A stretch of DNA of 64,000 nucleotides from Fistulifera solaris (lineage: Eukaryota; Bacillariophyta; Bacillariophyceae; Naviculales; Stauroneidaceae): contig AP026134.1 in the NCBI GenBank assembly GCA_030295235.1, positions 1,291,536-1,355,535 of the forward strand, in the 5' to 3' direction. Shown piece by piece: positions 1 to 10,709 of this stretch. The translations under genes and the position numbers were made by a program. Every line of letters begins with the position of its first letter. Positions within the stretch are counted from its first letter, which is position 1. The notes under the pieces are model-generated. The model was not told the origin of the DNA. It ran no database searches and saw only the letters and a list, made by a program, of their open reading frames with translations.

Positions 1-606
1 GTTGCTGATGTTTCGACGGAAGAAGGACGATTTTCACTCACAGAAGCGATTACAAATAAGTTGACTGTTCTGCATGGTTTAATCTCGAATGTCGGAACCA
101 ATGTTCGGAAATCATTTGAACTGCAAACAGCGGAAGAATATCATGCAATCCTTCGTACTAACGTAGATTCGGCTTATTTTCTTGCAAAATCCTTGTCGTC
201 CTTGTTCATTCAAGGATCGACGATCGTACACGTTTCCTCGGCCGCCGGTGTACAAAGTTCCGGAACAGGCATTGCTTACGGACTCAGTAAAGCGGCCTTA
301 CACGGATTGTCGCGCGGCTTGGCGTGTGAATGGGCACATCGAGGGATTCGTGTCAACGCGGTCGCTCCTTGGATGACGATGACACCTCTATTAGAAAAAG
401 CCATTGAAGAGAATCCGAATCAACTTGATAAGGTCAAGGAATGGACCCCCATGCATCGTCTGGCGGAAGCCAAGGAAGTGGCAGCGCCAGTTGTGTTCTT
501 GTGTTTGCCCGCGAGTTCTTACATTACAGGACAGATTCTGGGAGTTGACGGAGGATTAACGGCGCAAGGTTTTGCGGGGCCATGTGTTGATAGTACTGGA
601 ATCTAA
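1..606 (+). CDS. Short-chain dehydrogenase/reductase, tropinone-reductase-like (5' partial)
   Basis: NAD(P)(H)-dependent oxidoreductase of the classical SDR family. The reading frame is open from base 1, so the N-terminus with the TGxxxGxG cofactor motif lies outside the window. Visible parts are ADVS (the acidic residue loop), [10 protein letters not shown] in the NNAG position, the catalytic Ser in HVSSAAGV, the catalytic Tyr and Lys in AYGLSKAAL, and RVNAVAPW after them. The NxGTN-RKS and LACEWA features resemble tropinone-reductase-like SDRs of plants and algae. The substrate cannot be told. The first Asn of the usual NNAG is Ser here. Family assignment is firm, specificity is not. Confidence 0.88.
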   Translation, partial: VADVSTEEGRFSLTEAITNKLTVLHGLISNVGTNVRKSFELQTAEEYHAILRTNVDSAYFLAKSLSSLFIQGSTIVHVSSAAGVQSSGTGIAYGLSKAALHGLSRGLACEWAHRGIRVNAVAPWMTMTPLLEKAIEENPNQLDKVKEWTPMHRLAEAKEVAAPVVFLCLPASSYITGQILGVDGGLTAQGFAGPCVDSTGI

Positions 607-671
607 AGAGCAAATAATGAGACATTTCGGAATATATGACTATCTGCCTTTTTCAATAGCTTATTGTGTTG

Positions 672-1984
672 TTAATTTGACGGTCTGACGTTAACAAATG
701 AATCCTCTACGGTTGGATCGGGAACGCACAAGTCACCAATTAATTCTGACCCTTCACACCACGACTGAGATACAGCTTGGTCCAGCAAACGATGGATAGC
801 CGCATGCAATGCGGTCCGTTTCTTTTCATTCAAAGGCCACAACAAAGCTAAAGCATTCCAAGCCGGTTGTGCATGTAACAACAGATAGGTGTTTTCGGGG
901 TTTTGTTGATAGGAGTAAAATCCCAATGTCACCGATGTCGCCAAACGACAAGCAATTAATAGAGGTATAGCTCGTCGTTCAGCTTCTGACAATTCCGTGA
1001 CGCTATGGTATCCACGCAAGACAGCGGCTGCCGCCGAGATACCGCGTTGCGATTTCCCGTACGACGATAACATGGCGTACGCCATGCATACGGCGACATC
1101 GGCGACTCGCCAAGTTTCAACGGCATCGCCATAATCAATTACACCCGTGACACGACACTGCTCATCACAGAGAACATTCGCATCATTTAAGTCATTGTGA
1201 CACACGCCGACGGGCAACTTTTGCTGGAAATCCGGCAATTGAGCTGCAAATGCATCCAGAATAGACAGGATTCGAGCTTGTTTGTCGTCGACTGTGGGTA
1301 AATATTGTATCACAAAGGGACGAATGTCCAAGACATGCCGAAGGTTCCAAATGTGATAGCGTTGTGCTGCCTTTTTCCATGGTGCATCCTTCTCGGCATG
1401 TTGTTGAGGAAACGCGACATCGAAAGCTCGATGCAAATGTCCTAAATAAAGACCCGTGAGAAACAGGGATTCAACGGGCAAGAAGAGAATCGTCGACATG
1501 GGTCGTCCCGGAACCCACGACAATAGACGACAACACAGTGTCTGGGGTGAATGTTGCTCCGAAACGACGGACAAGGAAGCGGATAGAACTGTTGGAGCCG
1601 TATCGATAGGATTTTCGAAGAGTTTTCGGTCTTTTCGACCGGTAGATTGGAATTTATATGAGGCACAGGACGTAAAGCTTCCATAAGAGCATTCTGAAAG
1701 GCAATACAGGACGTCTCGGCATCTTGGAGGAACTGTTTCGATTCAACACCATTGTGGATTTTGAATAAATAAAACGTATCATCCAGTTGCACTTTATAGT
1801 TAGCATCATCGTATGAGTCGAGCTGTTGCAGGACTCGGCATGTTTGGGCCGTGAAGTGTTGTCGAAGGAGCTGTTCTACTGCTTCAAGAGAAACTGACGG
1901 TACAAGAAGCTTTCGCCACTCTTCTTCAGTTCGTTCTGCGTCACTTTTCTTGTTGTTATCACTGGAATAGGGGGACATTTCCAA
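672..1984 (-). CDS. Hydroxylysine-kinase-like aminoglycoside phosphotransferase (APH) family enzyme
   Basis: Small-molecule kinase of the APH/choline-kinase fold. The best family match is hydroxylysine kinase (HYKK/AGPHD1), which uses GTP on 5-hydroxylysine. The N-terminal lobe has the ANYKV and FKIHNG strands. The central LLSWVPGRPM segment, the Brenner loop CHNDLNDANVL (HxDxxxxN) and the metal-binding GVIDYGDA are all present. The protein lies in two overlapping frames: codons from 1984 down to about 1636, then a second frame to the stop at 672. One extra A in the run at 1632-1635 (+ strand T4) joins them into a smooth 437-aa protein without an intron. An 83-nt intron is a less attractive alternative. 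Substrate is inferred by family only. Confidence 0.8.
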
Positions 1985-2806
1985 TGTAGCTTTAAGTCGT
2001 TAGGTGATAAGTAGCAAAAATTAGCAACCTTGAATTCTTTAATCGATCTTTCAAGTTGAATGTGCTATTCGTAAGCGGATTCAGATAGGAACTTGGCGAA
2101 ATTTAATGTGCATCGTGACTGAAAACGCTATAGTAATCAAGGAAAATAACGATCCGCAAAAAGTCATGGATTTGCGTTAAAATCGAGCTGAAATTGATTT
2201 TAAAACGCTGCAGCAGGCAAGGTAACAGATTTAAAGCTATAGGGCGTTTACAGACTGGTAGAACGAACGGAAAGTAGGATTCATTCATGACTGAGATGCA
2301 GTCGTGACAAATGTCGCGGACACTATCCCTTCGCGAATGTTGATGAATTTCACATTTTCTACGCCTATAATATTAACAAAGGTGGTAGAAGTTCAAATTA
2401 AAACAAACACTATTTTTAAACCAATCCATAGTTTATTCTGGAAAGTGGGTCTATCGTACAAGGAAAACCCAGCGTCGACTAGAACCTCCCTTCAACGTAA
2501 TTTAAACTAGCGATAGAGAAAAAAGTGAGTGCATTCGATCCCGTAATAAGTGAAATTTGCGATTGTTTTTTATCATTGTTGTCAATAGAGTTGTTGTTGC
2601 TGCTTGACATTTTGCAATCTTTACTTATCAACTAATTAAGCGGAAAAAGAAAGACAAAACCTAAACGCAGCAATCCGGTCAGCCCTTTTCGTCCGACCAG
2701 CATAGTTGTACTTTTTAATCGAGAGGCTAAAAGCTGTATACAGCAAACTGGGATACTTCTAAGCATTCTGACATCTAGAAAATGCAGACAGCCCTTCTCG
2801 TGGGCA
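1985..2806. other. Gene-free interval with palindromic element
   Basis: No credible gene is seen. AT-rich, with only short random ORFs. At 2286-2306 it carries one copy of the imperfect palindrome TGACTG-N5-CAGTCGTG that recurs near 38.98 and 45.16 kb. Confidence 0.6.
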
Positions 2807-3304
2807 TTATTGCGCCACATGACTCGCTGATTGCAAAAACTCCACCATAGCTTTCAATTGCACCAATTCTTCGTCGTCGTCTTCGTGATCCGGATCTTCT
2901 AATATTTCTCGCAATTCTGCTTGCTTTGCCTCTAATGCAGTTTGTTGTTCTTGATTGCGCTGATAAAGAAGTGTTGGTTGTTTTTCTAAGAGTATTTGTG
3001 CCGCGGGAACCGTTGTAGCATGATGCAAAGCCGTATCTCCATCATGATCTGTAGCATCGACACGAACTTGCGGTTGTTGCAACAGCCATTCCATGACAGA
3101 TATTTGACCGTAGGATGCAGCTGCTTGTAGCAATGTGTAGCCGTTCTCATCAGCACAATCGGGAGTTTGTTGCAAAGTACGCAAACAGTCTTTTAGTATG
3201 ATCAAGTAACCTTCCGATGCAGCACTCCACAAAGTGGAAGGATCGTCTAAGGGCCAATCGTGTGTGTTGCTGTTTGCACTGGGGCGTCCTAAGCCGAATG
3301 ACAT
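2807..3304 (-). CDS. Small ankyrin-repeat protein
   Basis: 165-aa soluble protein built mainly of ankyrin repeats, which mediate protein-protein contacts. An N-terminal partial repeat (LWSAASEGYLIILKDCL) is followed by one clear repeat (NGYTLLQAAASYGQISVMEWLL) and a second (DHDGDTALHHATTVPAAQILL). The tail is acidic and helical (DPDHEDDDEELVQLKAMVEFL). There is no signal peptide or membrane segment. The start ATG at 3304 is the first in the frame and sits just before the first repeat. Partner and process are unknown. Confidence 0.8.
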   Translation of the reverse strand: MSFGLGRPSANSNTHDWPLDDPSTLWSAASEGYLIILKDCLRTLQQTPDCADENGYTLLQAAASYGQISVMEWLLQQPQVRVDATDHDGDTALHHATTVPAAQILLEKQPTLLYQRNQEQQTALEAKQAELREILEDPDHEDDDEELVQLKAMVEFLQSASHVAQ

Positions 3305-3705
3305 TATTTCTTTTGTTTTTCGTTAAGTAGAAGAGGAATTGCTGAACGAAACGAAGAAGAAGAATATATATTGCAACTACTGTTATAGAGATTTGTTGGT
3401 TGCTAGTTATAGAAATATTGGATGGAGATTAAGGAGACCGACGACTGACAGACGGAAGTCATTCATGACTGCCATAATATAATGAGAACCGTAAACCGTC
3501 GTGTGTTGAGACGACGACGACCTCCTCCTCACTCCTTCCACTTCCACGTCAGATCAATCGCGATCGCCTCACTCTCGTCTTATTGTACTTTTCTTCCTTT
3601 TCTCACAATACTTTCTACCGACACAACGGTTCTCTATCTGTTCCATTTCATAATCAATGCTATTTACTCTTCTACCTCTTCCACCTTTTTGCCTCTGAAG
3701 AAAAC
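3305..3705. other. Divergent promoter region
   Basis: Shared upstream region of the ankyrin gene (minus) and the FtsH-like protease (plus). No specific site recognised. A partial TTCATGACTG half of the palindromic element occurs near 3463. Confidence 0.4.
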
Positions 3706-5193
3706 ATGCGGGGCGTTGCTGTAATCCGTCTGCTGTTCAGCTACTACCTGGCATCACAGAGTTGTTCTGCACTGCAAACTACTAAGCCTTCTCTTTCATC
3801 GGCATCACTGCAACGACTCAATCAAGTGACTTCTGCTACACATGCACAGCAAATATTACAGCAAGCAACACAAGACAGTCCAAATCGTCTCTATGCATCG
3901 ATAAAAATTCCTACGGGTGCGAGTAGCCGAGGAATTTCCGATGGTGATTTGGCCATTCAAACACGACTCGTCAACAAACAGTATACGATCGAAGAACTCT
4001 GTTTTGATGCAGTAACGGGGCAACGCGATGCGAATCGAGCATCCTGGGCTGTTCTTTGTATCATGATTGCTAGTGTTTCATCGACGATATTGGTACAAAG
4101 TATCACGCTCGGACCCGAAATACTACGTTTTGTGGTGGCTTGGTGTACTTGTTTTGCGCCTTTGTTCTTCGCTGGATACGGCATTGCGCGAACGGAACAA
4201 TTACAAGCTGTCTTGGCCAATGTACAACGACAGCTCTTTCCTTCTTATCGGAAACGGTTACTGCAGCACGAAGCTGGTCATTTTCTCATGGGGTATTTGT
4301 TAGGATGGCCGATACAAAATTATCAATTGGAGGATGGATTGCAACAAGCGGTGCTATTCTATCCGTTAGCGGATGAGTTTGTCGGAGTTACTCGAGCGCA
4401 GCAATTGGGATTTGATAGCAACAGGAAACGAAGAGACGAGACATCACTAGAAGAGCAGAAGGAAGTGAGTGCTCCGTTTTACAGTTCTCAAGGACGTGGT
4501 CAACGAGAGTTGTTAGAACAATCTGTCTTTCGGAAGAACGCCAATTATGACAACAGAGACCAGAAACAACAAGATTTTTCACGCTTACCCAAACTTCAAG
4601 ATCCTACGACTGTATGGCCGTACAAAGGATTCTCCGATGCGGTTTTGGATCAAATCACCGTCGTAAGTGTAGCGGGTGTTTGTGCCGAACTATTGCTGAC
4701 GGGCAGTGCGGAAGGAGGTGTTGCCGATCTACAACAGCTAACAGTCATTTTAAAAGAATCTTCGGCTGAAATTCTCACGGAACGTGATGTGTGTAACAAA
4801 ATACGGTACGCACTAGGATTTTCAATGAGTCAGCTGCGAAGACATTTGGGGGTTTTGGATGCACTTGCCGAGGCTATGGATGAAGGCAAGAGTATAGCTG
4901 AGTGTGTTTATGTGATGGAGACGTGTTCGAATGTCAGTGGACAAACACTGACTGTTCCAGATTATGAGTTGCAGCGACGGCAAGCATATCGAGAGGGTAA
5001 TTGGTTGGAGCGGGCTCTGTTAGGAGAAACCAAACATTTGGACGCCGACGAGGACCGATTCGTGCAAGGCAAGGGTGGAGGTTCACGGAAGGAAACTTTT
5101 CGACTCACAGGAGATGATCCCCTTTACCTCGCGCTTGCCCTTTCGTTTTGCTTCTTTATTTGGGCCAGCAATGGTGGACTGTCCTTACATTAA
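3706..5193 (+). CDS. FtsH-like (M41-related) membrane metalloprotease homologue lacking the AAA domain
   Basis: 495-aa protein from the ATG at 3706, chosen because it begins a signal-like segment (RGVAVIRLLFSYYLASQSCSAL) whereas the upstream open frame is low quality. Two hydrophobic segments (AVLCIMIASVSSTILVQ and FVVAWCTCFAPLFFAGY) precede a zinc-protease motif HEAGH (residues 188-192). GGVADLQQLTVI matches the region holding the third zinc ligand of FtsH peptidases. A C-terminal hydrophobic segment follows (LYLALALSFCFFIWAS). No Walker motifs are present, so this is the protease-like part alone, as in plant plastid FtsH-like proteins. Plastid envelope or thylakoid location is plausible. 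Whether it is an active protease is unknown. Confidence 0.72.
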   Translation: MRGVAVIRLLFSYYLASQSCSALQTTKPSLSSASLQRLNQVTSATHAQQILQQATQDSPNRLYASIKIPTGASSRGISDGDLAIQTRLVNKQYTIEELCFDAVTGQRDANRASWAVLCIMIASVSSTILVQSITLGPEILRFVVAWCTCFAPLFFAGYGIARTEQLQAVLANVQRQLFPSYRKRLLQHEAGHFLMGYLLGWPIQNYQLEDGLQQAVLFYPLADEFVGVTRAQQLGFDSNRKRRDETSLEEQKEVSAPFYSSQGRGQRELLEQSVFRKNANYDNRDQKQQDFSRLPKLQDPTTVWPYKGFSDAVLDQITVVSVAGVCAELLLTGSAEGGVADLQQLTVILKESSAEILTERDVCNKIRYALGFSMSQLRRHLGVLDALAEAMDEGKSIAECVYVMETCSNVSGQTLTVPDYELQRRQAYREGNWLERALLGETKHLDADEDRFVQGKGGGSRKETFRLTGDDPLYLALALSFCFFIWASNGGLSLH

Positions 5194-5275
5194 ACGAAGA
5201 AAGAGCTACGCATTCCAGAAGCTTCGACGAAAATACATAGCTACGTTGAATTCATTGTTGATTGACGATAAGCAT

Positions 5276-7442
5276 TTACTTTTGGATTATGGTGAGAATC
5301 TTGTTGGTGCGAGCCTTGATGAAGTGCTCACGAACGACGTTCCACTCGTTCATTTTGTCTCCCTCGTCAATTAGAAGAGAGACCCAGCATCGCGCTTGTT
5401 GTCGCGGTAGCGGGTCACGATGCGTGGACCCTTTATAGGTCCGATTGATGTGAGGAAGACTACGATCTTCGGAGACCTGCAATCCAAGTGACAGTTGCGT
5501 AAAGATCGGGAGACGCGACGGTTCACTTTTGGGTTCCGCTGCAGTTTCAACACAATCAAGATTGGGAATCATTGGAAGACCATGACTTGTCGAACTGTCC
5601 GAATCCTGATACTTCATGTCGACGAAGCCTTTCCAGATAGTATTTGTGGGGCCATCGACGTCGTTCAACTGATACTCACTATCAATACTAGGGACCGGAG
5701 TTTTCTTGTCGGTTATTTCTCGGCCTTTGTTCACTGGCCATTCCCATCGCAACCAATGCTGTTTTTGAAGCTCGAACCGTTCTTTCAGTTGCTCCTTCTT
5801 TTCATCCAACAATTTCAAGGACTCGTATCGATCTTTCATGTTGCTCATGAGTTCGGTTTGCAGGACGTCGAGACGGTGCTTCAACATATCGGTTCCGAGG
5901 TAAAATGCATCCCCGTCATGAGAGCGGATCATGGTGAAGTGATCGATCGAATCGAATGCGGACGGCTTGACAGGACGGTCGTTATCTTCGCGTTTGAGGG
6001 AACGTTTCCAACGAAATCGCTTTGCTTGCTGGGGTGTGCACATTCCGACACTTGCTTCGTCGATGTTGAACCACAACGCCACTCCCCGCACAGTAGGATC
6101 CTCATCGGGACCAAACGCAATCTCTCGCACCAGAATATGTTCATCTTTGTGAGATCGATAGTCCGAAATCGGAATCTCATTGACAACAAGGTTCTTGACG
6201 GAGAAGGCTCGTTTTTGAAGCACCATACAAAGCTCTTCGTAAACGACATGCTGTGGACGGTATTTGTACTGCCACTCGGGAGAGGAACCGCGCATTTGCA
6301 ACGCAATTTGTAGCTTGACGATGGGAGGGACCGCTTTCTTTTGACGGCGACCGTCGACCCATCCATTCTTGACGTAATTGATGTTGCACACGAGCTTGTA
6401 ATATTCACTCCAGTTCTCGTTCACCATGCTGAACTGGTGTCCGAACGGATGGCCCATCAAGATGTGATTCTGGCGCTTTTGATTGAGAGCTTCCACGTTA
6501 ATATCGGTTGCCATGGTATTCCCTTGTGTCTCCGTCTGTGGCAACCACGAGTGATAGGTTCCTCCGACACGAGGATCGTGAATACTGGTACAGCGTTTAC
6601 CGAAAGGACTTCGTCGATAGTCGAGAGTAAGTTGAGGTATAACAATGCTTACAAAACAGCTGACCTCATGCAAACATAGTTCTTACCATGAACCTGTGGA
6701 GATCCAAGTAAAGCACGGCTTGATGCGATACGTTTCCTTATCCACCAACCCGGCTTCATGCAAATCCCATAATTTGGTCATTTGCAATTCTTCTTCTCCG
6801 TGCGCATAGGTGCATTCTGTTGCAAGTCAAGATAGAGTCAAGTGAGTGCGATGGCGCAGCGATGCAGTGCAACAATCAAACTAATATGCTCCACTTACCC
6901 GAACCAAACGGACACATTTTCCCGTTCATGTAATGTATGCACATTTCTGTTTTAATACGAGTCTTCCGATTCAATTCATCATCCGTTGATGTAGCGGTTG
7001 CGACTTGTTTGAAAGGCGATTTCTTCCCGAGAGGACTTTTAAGTCGCGGCGATGCACGAAACGTGCTGTTGGCTGGACTGCTGTTCCAACGCATCATTCC
7101 GAAGGAATCATCTCCCCATGACTCGGACACTGTATCTTCTGTGACGAGACTTCGCATCGAAGGAGACGTTGTTCCGTTCTTTTGATAGACGGGAGGCGTG
7201 TAACGACCCGCTGTGTTTCGTTCTTCTTTGATGGGTACAAAATCGTACGGAGAACGCGGCTGCGGAGTGCTCCAACCTCGCGAAACAACCGTAACAGGAC
7301 TTGTCATCCCATCGTCTCCGGTATGAGGAATTTCAATGCATTGTATGCTCGGAGATTGTGTGCGGGAACGCGAAGGGATAGGACGACGAATGTGAAGAGG
7401 AGAATGATGCTTAGGTGATTGTTGCGGACGATACGGTAGCAT
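5276..7442 (-). CDS. Tandem CCCH zinc-finger RNA-binding protein
   Basis: Probable post-transcriptional regulator with two TIS11-type CCCH fingers. Three exons: 7442-6899, 6816-6687 and 6608-5276, with GT-AG introns of 82 and 78 nt. Splicing exactly rebuilds both fingers. Finger 1 is [20 protein letters not shown] across intron 1. Finger 2 is [20 protein letters not shown] across intron 2. Both are C-x8-C-x5-C-x3-H. The first 140 residues are Ser/Pro-rich and basic. The long C-terminal part (about 430 aa) is charged with a coiled-coil stretch and has no domain I recognise. About 668 aa in total. The 3' end is convergent with the FtsH-like gene. Confidence 0.87.
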
Positions 7443-8064
7443 GTTATGGCTCTCTGTGCACAGAAGGAGGAGTTTCGCTTCGATGTATCGATAAGCGAGT
7501 GCAAGAAAGACAAACAGGAGGCACAATACACTTTTAAATGAAGTGATTTGTCTGTCGAGGAAGTGAGAACCTGTTTGTGATGATGAAAAACGAGAGAGGA
7601 AAAGCGAGGTTTGTTGGATGCATCCTCCTTCTTGGGCTTGGGTGGCATAAAGAAAACAAGACGTTCCCATACGCCAAATTGGCAACTTATCTACTGTGTA
7701 AAGTCATTTCACCGTTATACTATAACGCTAAATGTGGCCGGCATGGAGTTTTTTCACAGTTGCAAACACGCGAAAAACGTTATACAGACTAAATGTACTA
7801 ATGTAATACTTGAGGAAACAAAAACTGAAAACCGCTTCAACCTGTTTTCGCAAATGATTATTGATTGTCATCATCTGTGATCGGTGCATCCACAATGTAT
7901 TGATCCTCAACCCTTGTGATGATGAGCTGTGAAAAGAGCTCGTTTGCACCGCCAAAATTGCAGTCGAGTGTAGCGCACAAATACAAGTAGATACGAAAGT
8001 CAAGCTATCTCTTTTACTGATAATATTATTCACTTGTACAAGAACCAACAACAAGAAATAGACC
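7443..8064. other. Divergent promoter region
   Basis: Upstream region shared by the CCCH gene and the TMEM39-like gene. No further gene seen. Confidence 0.4.
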
Positions 8065-9532
8065 ATGATACAAAATTTGCAGTTACCGTTAAATCACTTG
8101 TGGTACAAAGTAATGGGACCTACAACAAAGCACTTTGAATTGGAAGTGTATTTGTGGTTCGCGTCGCTACTTTTCATCATTTCCAGTTGGCAAGGTCTTT
8201 ACAAAGAATTTCCTCCTTTGCGTTTGTTACTCATTGTAGGAATTGCATCGTCTCGACCTCTTTTCGCAAGATGGTTTATATCCCATTACAATCCTCGTTT
8301 ACTGTCAGCGGGGCATGTCATGGAAGTTACAGAAGTTACTCCGCCGACACTCATCTCAACTTACTGGACACGTTATTGGCCTCAATGGATGCCGCCATTG
8401 CCATCTTTTGCTACTTTGCTTCCCATTTCTGTATTACTACTTTATATCAAAGCTTTCTGGAATTTGGAAGAGAGAGAGGATACTATTTCATGGAATTTAT
8501 TAGCCATGGAACATCGACCAGACTTGAATTTGCCTGGACCGGCTGGCTTTTATTCGACCGAACGTCCTGATTGGAGACATGTGTTCTTCTACTTCACGGT
8601 TGGAGGTATTGTGGGCAGTATTTTGGTTTTTGGAAGACTTTTCCCGCCTCTACCGGATTTTGTGGCCGGCTCCACTGTCTATCAGACGATCAAATCAATT
8701 TATCCGAAACAAACATCCTCGCCTTCGACAATTACCGGTCCCGAACGCTTTTTTCCCGTCACCAACTGCGACCGACTAAATCTTCATTTGAAGTTGCTCG
8801 TACTTCGGCTACTCGAAACCGTTTGCGTGTGTGGGTGGCTTCCTCGATCGGAATGGATGCTGCGATTCCTTCGTCAACGAAACACCATGATTGATCTGGA
8901 ATACTTTTTATTTTTTGCTGGTATCACAGGACCGCGTCGCAAAGATATACCCGAACCACTATCGGATTCGTATTCGGCCTCGTGGATTTATGCAAGCCTT
9001 GTCTCGTCGACGGTCTTTTTTACTAGTGGCGCAGTCTTTGTTGACCGATCGCTCGTATCTTTCGACTCTGGCATTTTGGTCGACCGAATGGAGACTCACA
9101 GAACCTCAGCAACAGCCACAGCAAGCCTCTCTTTGGGACGCTCGACACAAATACAAACCGGGTGATTTTTGTGTCTACAACAATCTTACGTACCAGGCTG
9201 TGTTACACCATCCGCAAGGACCACCTATGCTTCGGTCGACACGGTGGATGAATTGGCTGTATGAGTGGTTGCAGGCCGAAGTAGGACACGGTGTGATGCA
9301 TTCCCGAATTTGGTCCGAATTGCTACGCGTTCAATCTGTCTTGGTGATGGTGTTCCTAGTGCTCTGGTGTTTCGCCTTTTCTTCCTGGAGCAGTGGCTTG
9401 GGGACAGCGTTCCTAGCACACTTGGTGGTGTGGTATGGCTTGGTGCAAGTGGGTTCCACCGATTACGTTGCGTTACAGAAACTGGCGACTGAAGTTCAAG
9501 TGACTTCCGAAATTGCGTTGAAAGTGTTATGA
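8065..9532 (+). CDS. Polytopic membrane protein, TMEM39-like
   Basis: Integral membrane protein of about 463 aa with roughly six to eight hydrophobic helices, for example LWFASLLFIISSW, FATLLPISVLLLYI, VFFYFTVGGIVGSILVF, VLVMVFLVLWCFAF and FLAHLVVWYGLV. The frame changes near 8.92 kb. A 76-nt GT-AG intron at 8921-8996 (exons 8065-8920 and 8997-9532) joins …EYFLFFA to ALSRRRSFLLVAQ and keeps the frame. The C-terminal third (a W-x-P-Q/KPGD-like strand segment followed by two helices and a polar tail) resembles the TMEM39 family of ER/autophagy-linked proteins. That match is from memory of the family pattern and is moderate at best. Confidence 0.62.
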
Positions 9533-9713
9533 AACGTGGGTAGGTTAATAAAGGGAACCATAGGTTACGTTTATTAGGGAGTAAGAGGCTAACCTAGTAA
9601 TATTGCGCTCTTGATTTATTATACATCGATATGACGAGCCGCTGAAAAGGATAATGTGTTTCGATTCGACAGAGGAGAGTAGCAACCTTTTCCTACTCCA
9701 CCGTTCTTTTGCT

Positions 9714-10176
9714 TTAAATGGACTCACTTTTCTTGGTTTGCTCTAAAGACTTCAATCGTTCCATAGCCTTTTCGTACTTGTCTTTCCATTCATCCAGTTC
9801 GTCTTCTAACTCGTTGATTTTTTGAACGAATACGCTGACGACTAGCTGCAGCACTCTCTCGATTGCGGACGCGACGAGCTTCCCGTCGCCACGCGGCAAG
9901 TTGATCTTTGTTCATCGGTACGGAAGGATCATAACGAACTTGTGTTTTCTTTTTGCCTTTGTTGTGATGAGGAGGCGCGTCATCGGCTTTGCGCTTCTTG
10001 GGTTCACTCGAGTCCGTTTCTGTTTCCATTTCGTTGTCAACCTCGTCACGTTGTGATGTAATAATGGCTTTCCGACGTTTGCGAGCTTCCGCTGGGTCTG
10101 TCTTTTTTGTATCCGTATCGTCCTTCATTTTCGTTTGTATAGGAAATGCGTGGGTTGAAAATGTGAAGCAAGACAC
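9714..10176 (-). CDS. bZIP transcription factor (one-base frame break in the zipper hinge)
   Basis: Basic-leucine-zipper DNA-binding protein of about 153 aa. The basic region RRVRNRESAAASRQRIRSK carries the diagnostic N-x7-R pattern. The zipper (INELEDELDEWKDKYEKAMERLKSLEQ) is in the neighbouring frame. Removing one base from the T6 run at 9818-9823 joins them in register, as the intact paralogue at 10710 shows. So this is an indel (error or real mutation), not an intron. Start at 10176, or 10128 (MKDDTDT), which is more natural. It is divergent from its paralogue and they share a 530-bp upstream region. Confidence 0.82.
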
Positions 10177-10709
10177 AAAGAATGCGCCGTCTGTAACTAC
10201 CTTCTCGCGTCGAAGAAAGTACTTTGTAGTTCAACAATTCAATCCGTGCAACACGCGGAAGTCCTCTTGGTCTTACACGTTGAATGAAATCGTTTCAAGA
10301 CGCGAAAGCGTGTCGCTGCTGTGTCAGGGAAGGACGTTAAAATTCTGCCTCCCAGTACAAGATTCTACGTAGCGTCTACGACAAGGCAGAATTTAAACGC
10401 CATTACCAGAAATTTGGATGGCGTTTCGGCGAAGCAATACTGACGCAGCGGTACTAAAAACGTCGAACTGACGTTCATGCCCCTCGCGCGCGCTGCGCGA
10501 AGACAATTGCCGCGTGGCATTTTTGGAAGTACTTTGTATTCTTGACGACTTCCTCTTGACATCTCTTTTCGCCAGTTTGCTACGTCACCCATGACTATCC
10601 ATAATAATGTAGGCGACGAAGGAATCGTGTTGCAGACCCGCACCTCGTTTTCTCTCACTCCAGCGTTATTTTTTGCATTCACTACCTTTGTCAGTTTCCT
10701 TGAAATTCA
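10177..10709. promoter_or_regulatory. Divergent promoter region between two bZIP genes, containing a MITE
   Basis: Intergenic region between head-to-head bZIP paralogues. It contains the miniature inverted-repeat element at 10332-10401. No other gene seen. Confidence 0.5.
10332..10401 (+). mobile_element. MITE-like miniature inverted-repeat element, copy 1
   Basis: About 70-bp element with imperfect terminal inverted repeats: left GGACGTTAAAATTCTGCC, right end reading inward GGCGTTTAAATTCTGCC. The core contains TACGTAGCGTCTACG. A nearly identical copy in opposite orientation lies at 54544-54613. Non-coding. A non-autonomous DNA transposon is the simplest reading. A conserved regulatory hairpin is the alternative. 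Confidence 0.65.

Noticed and set aside
5495-6313. 272-codon open frame opposite the CCCH gene's third exon
   Set aside because: Antisense shadow; the minus-strand exon rebuilds a zinc finger exactly across its splice junction.
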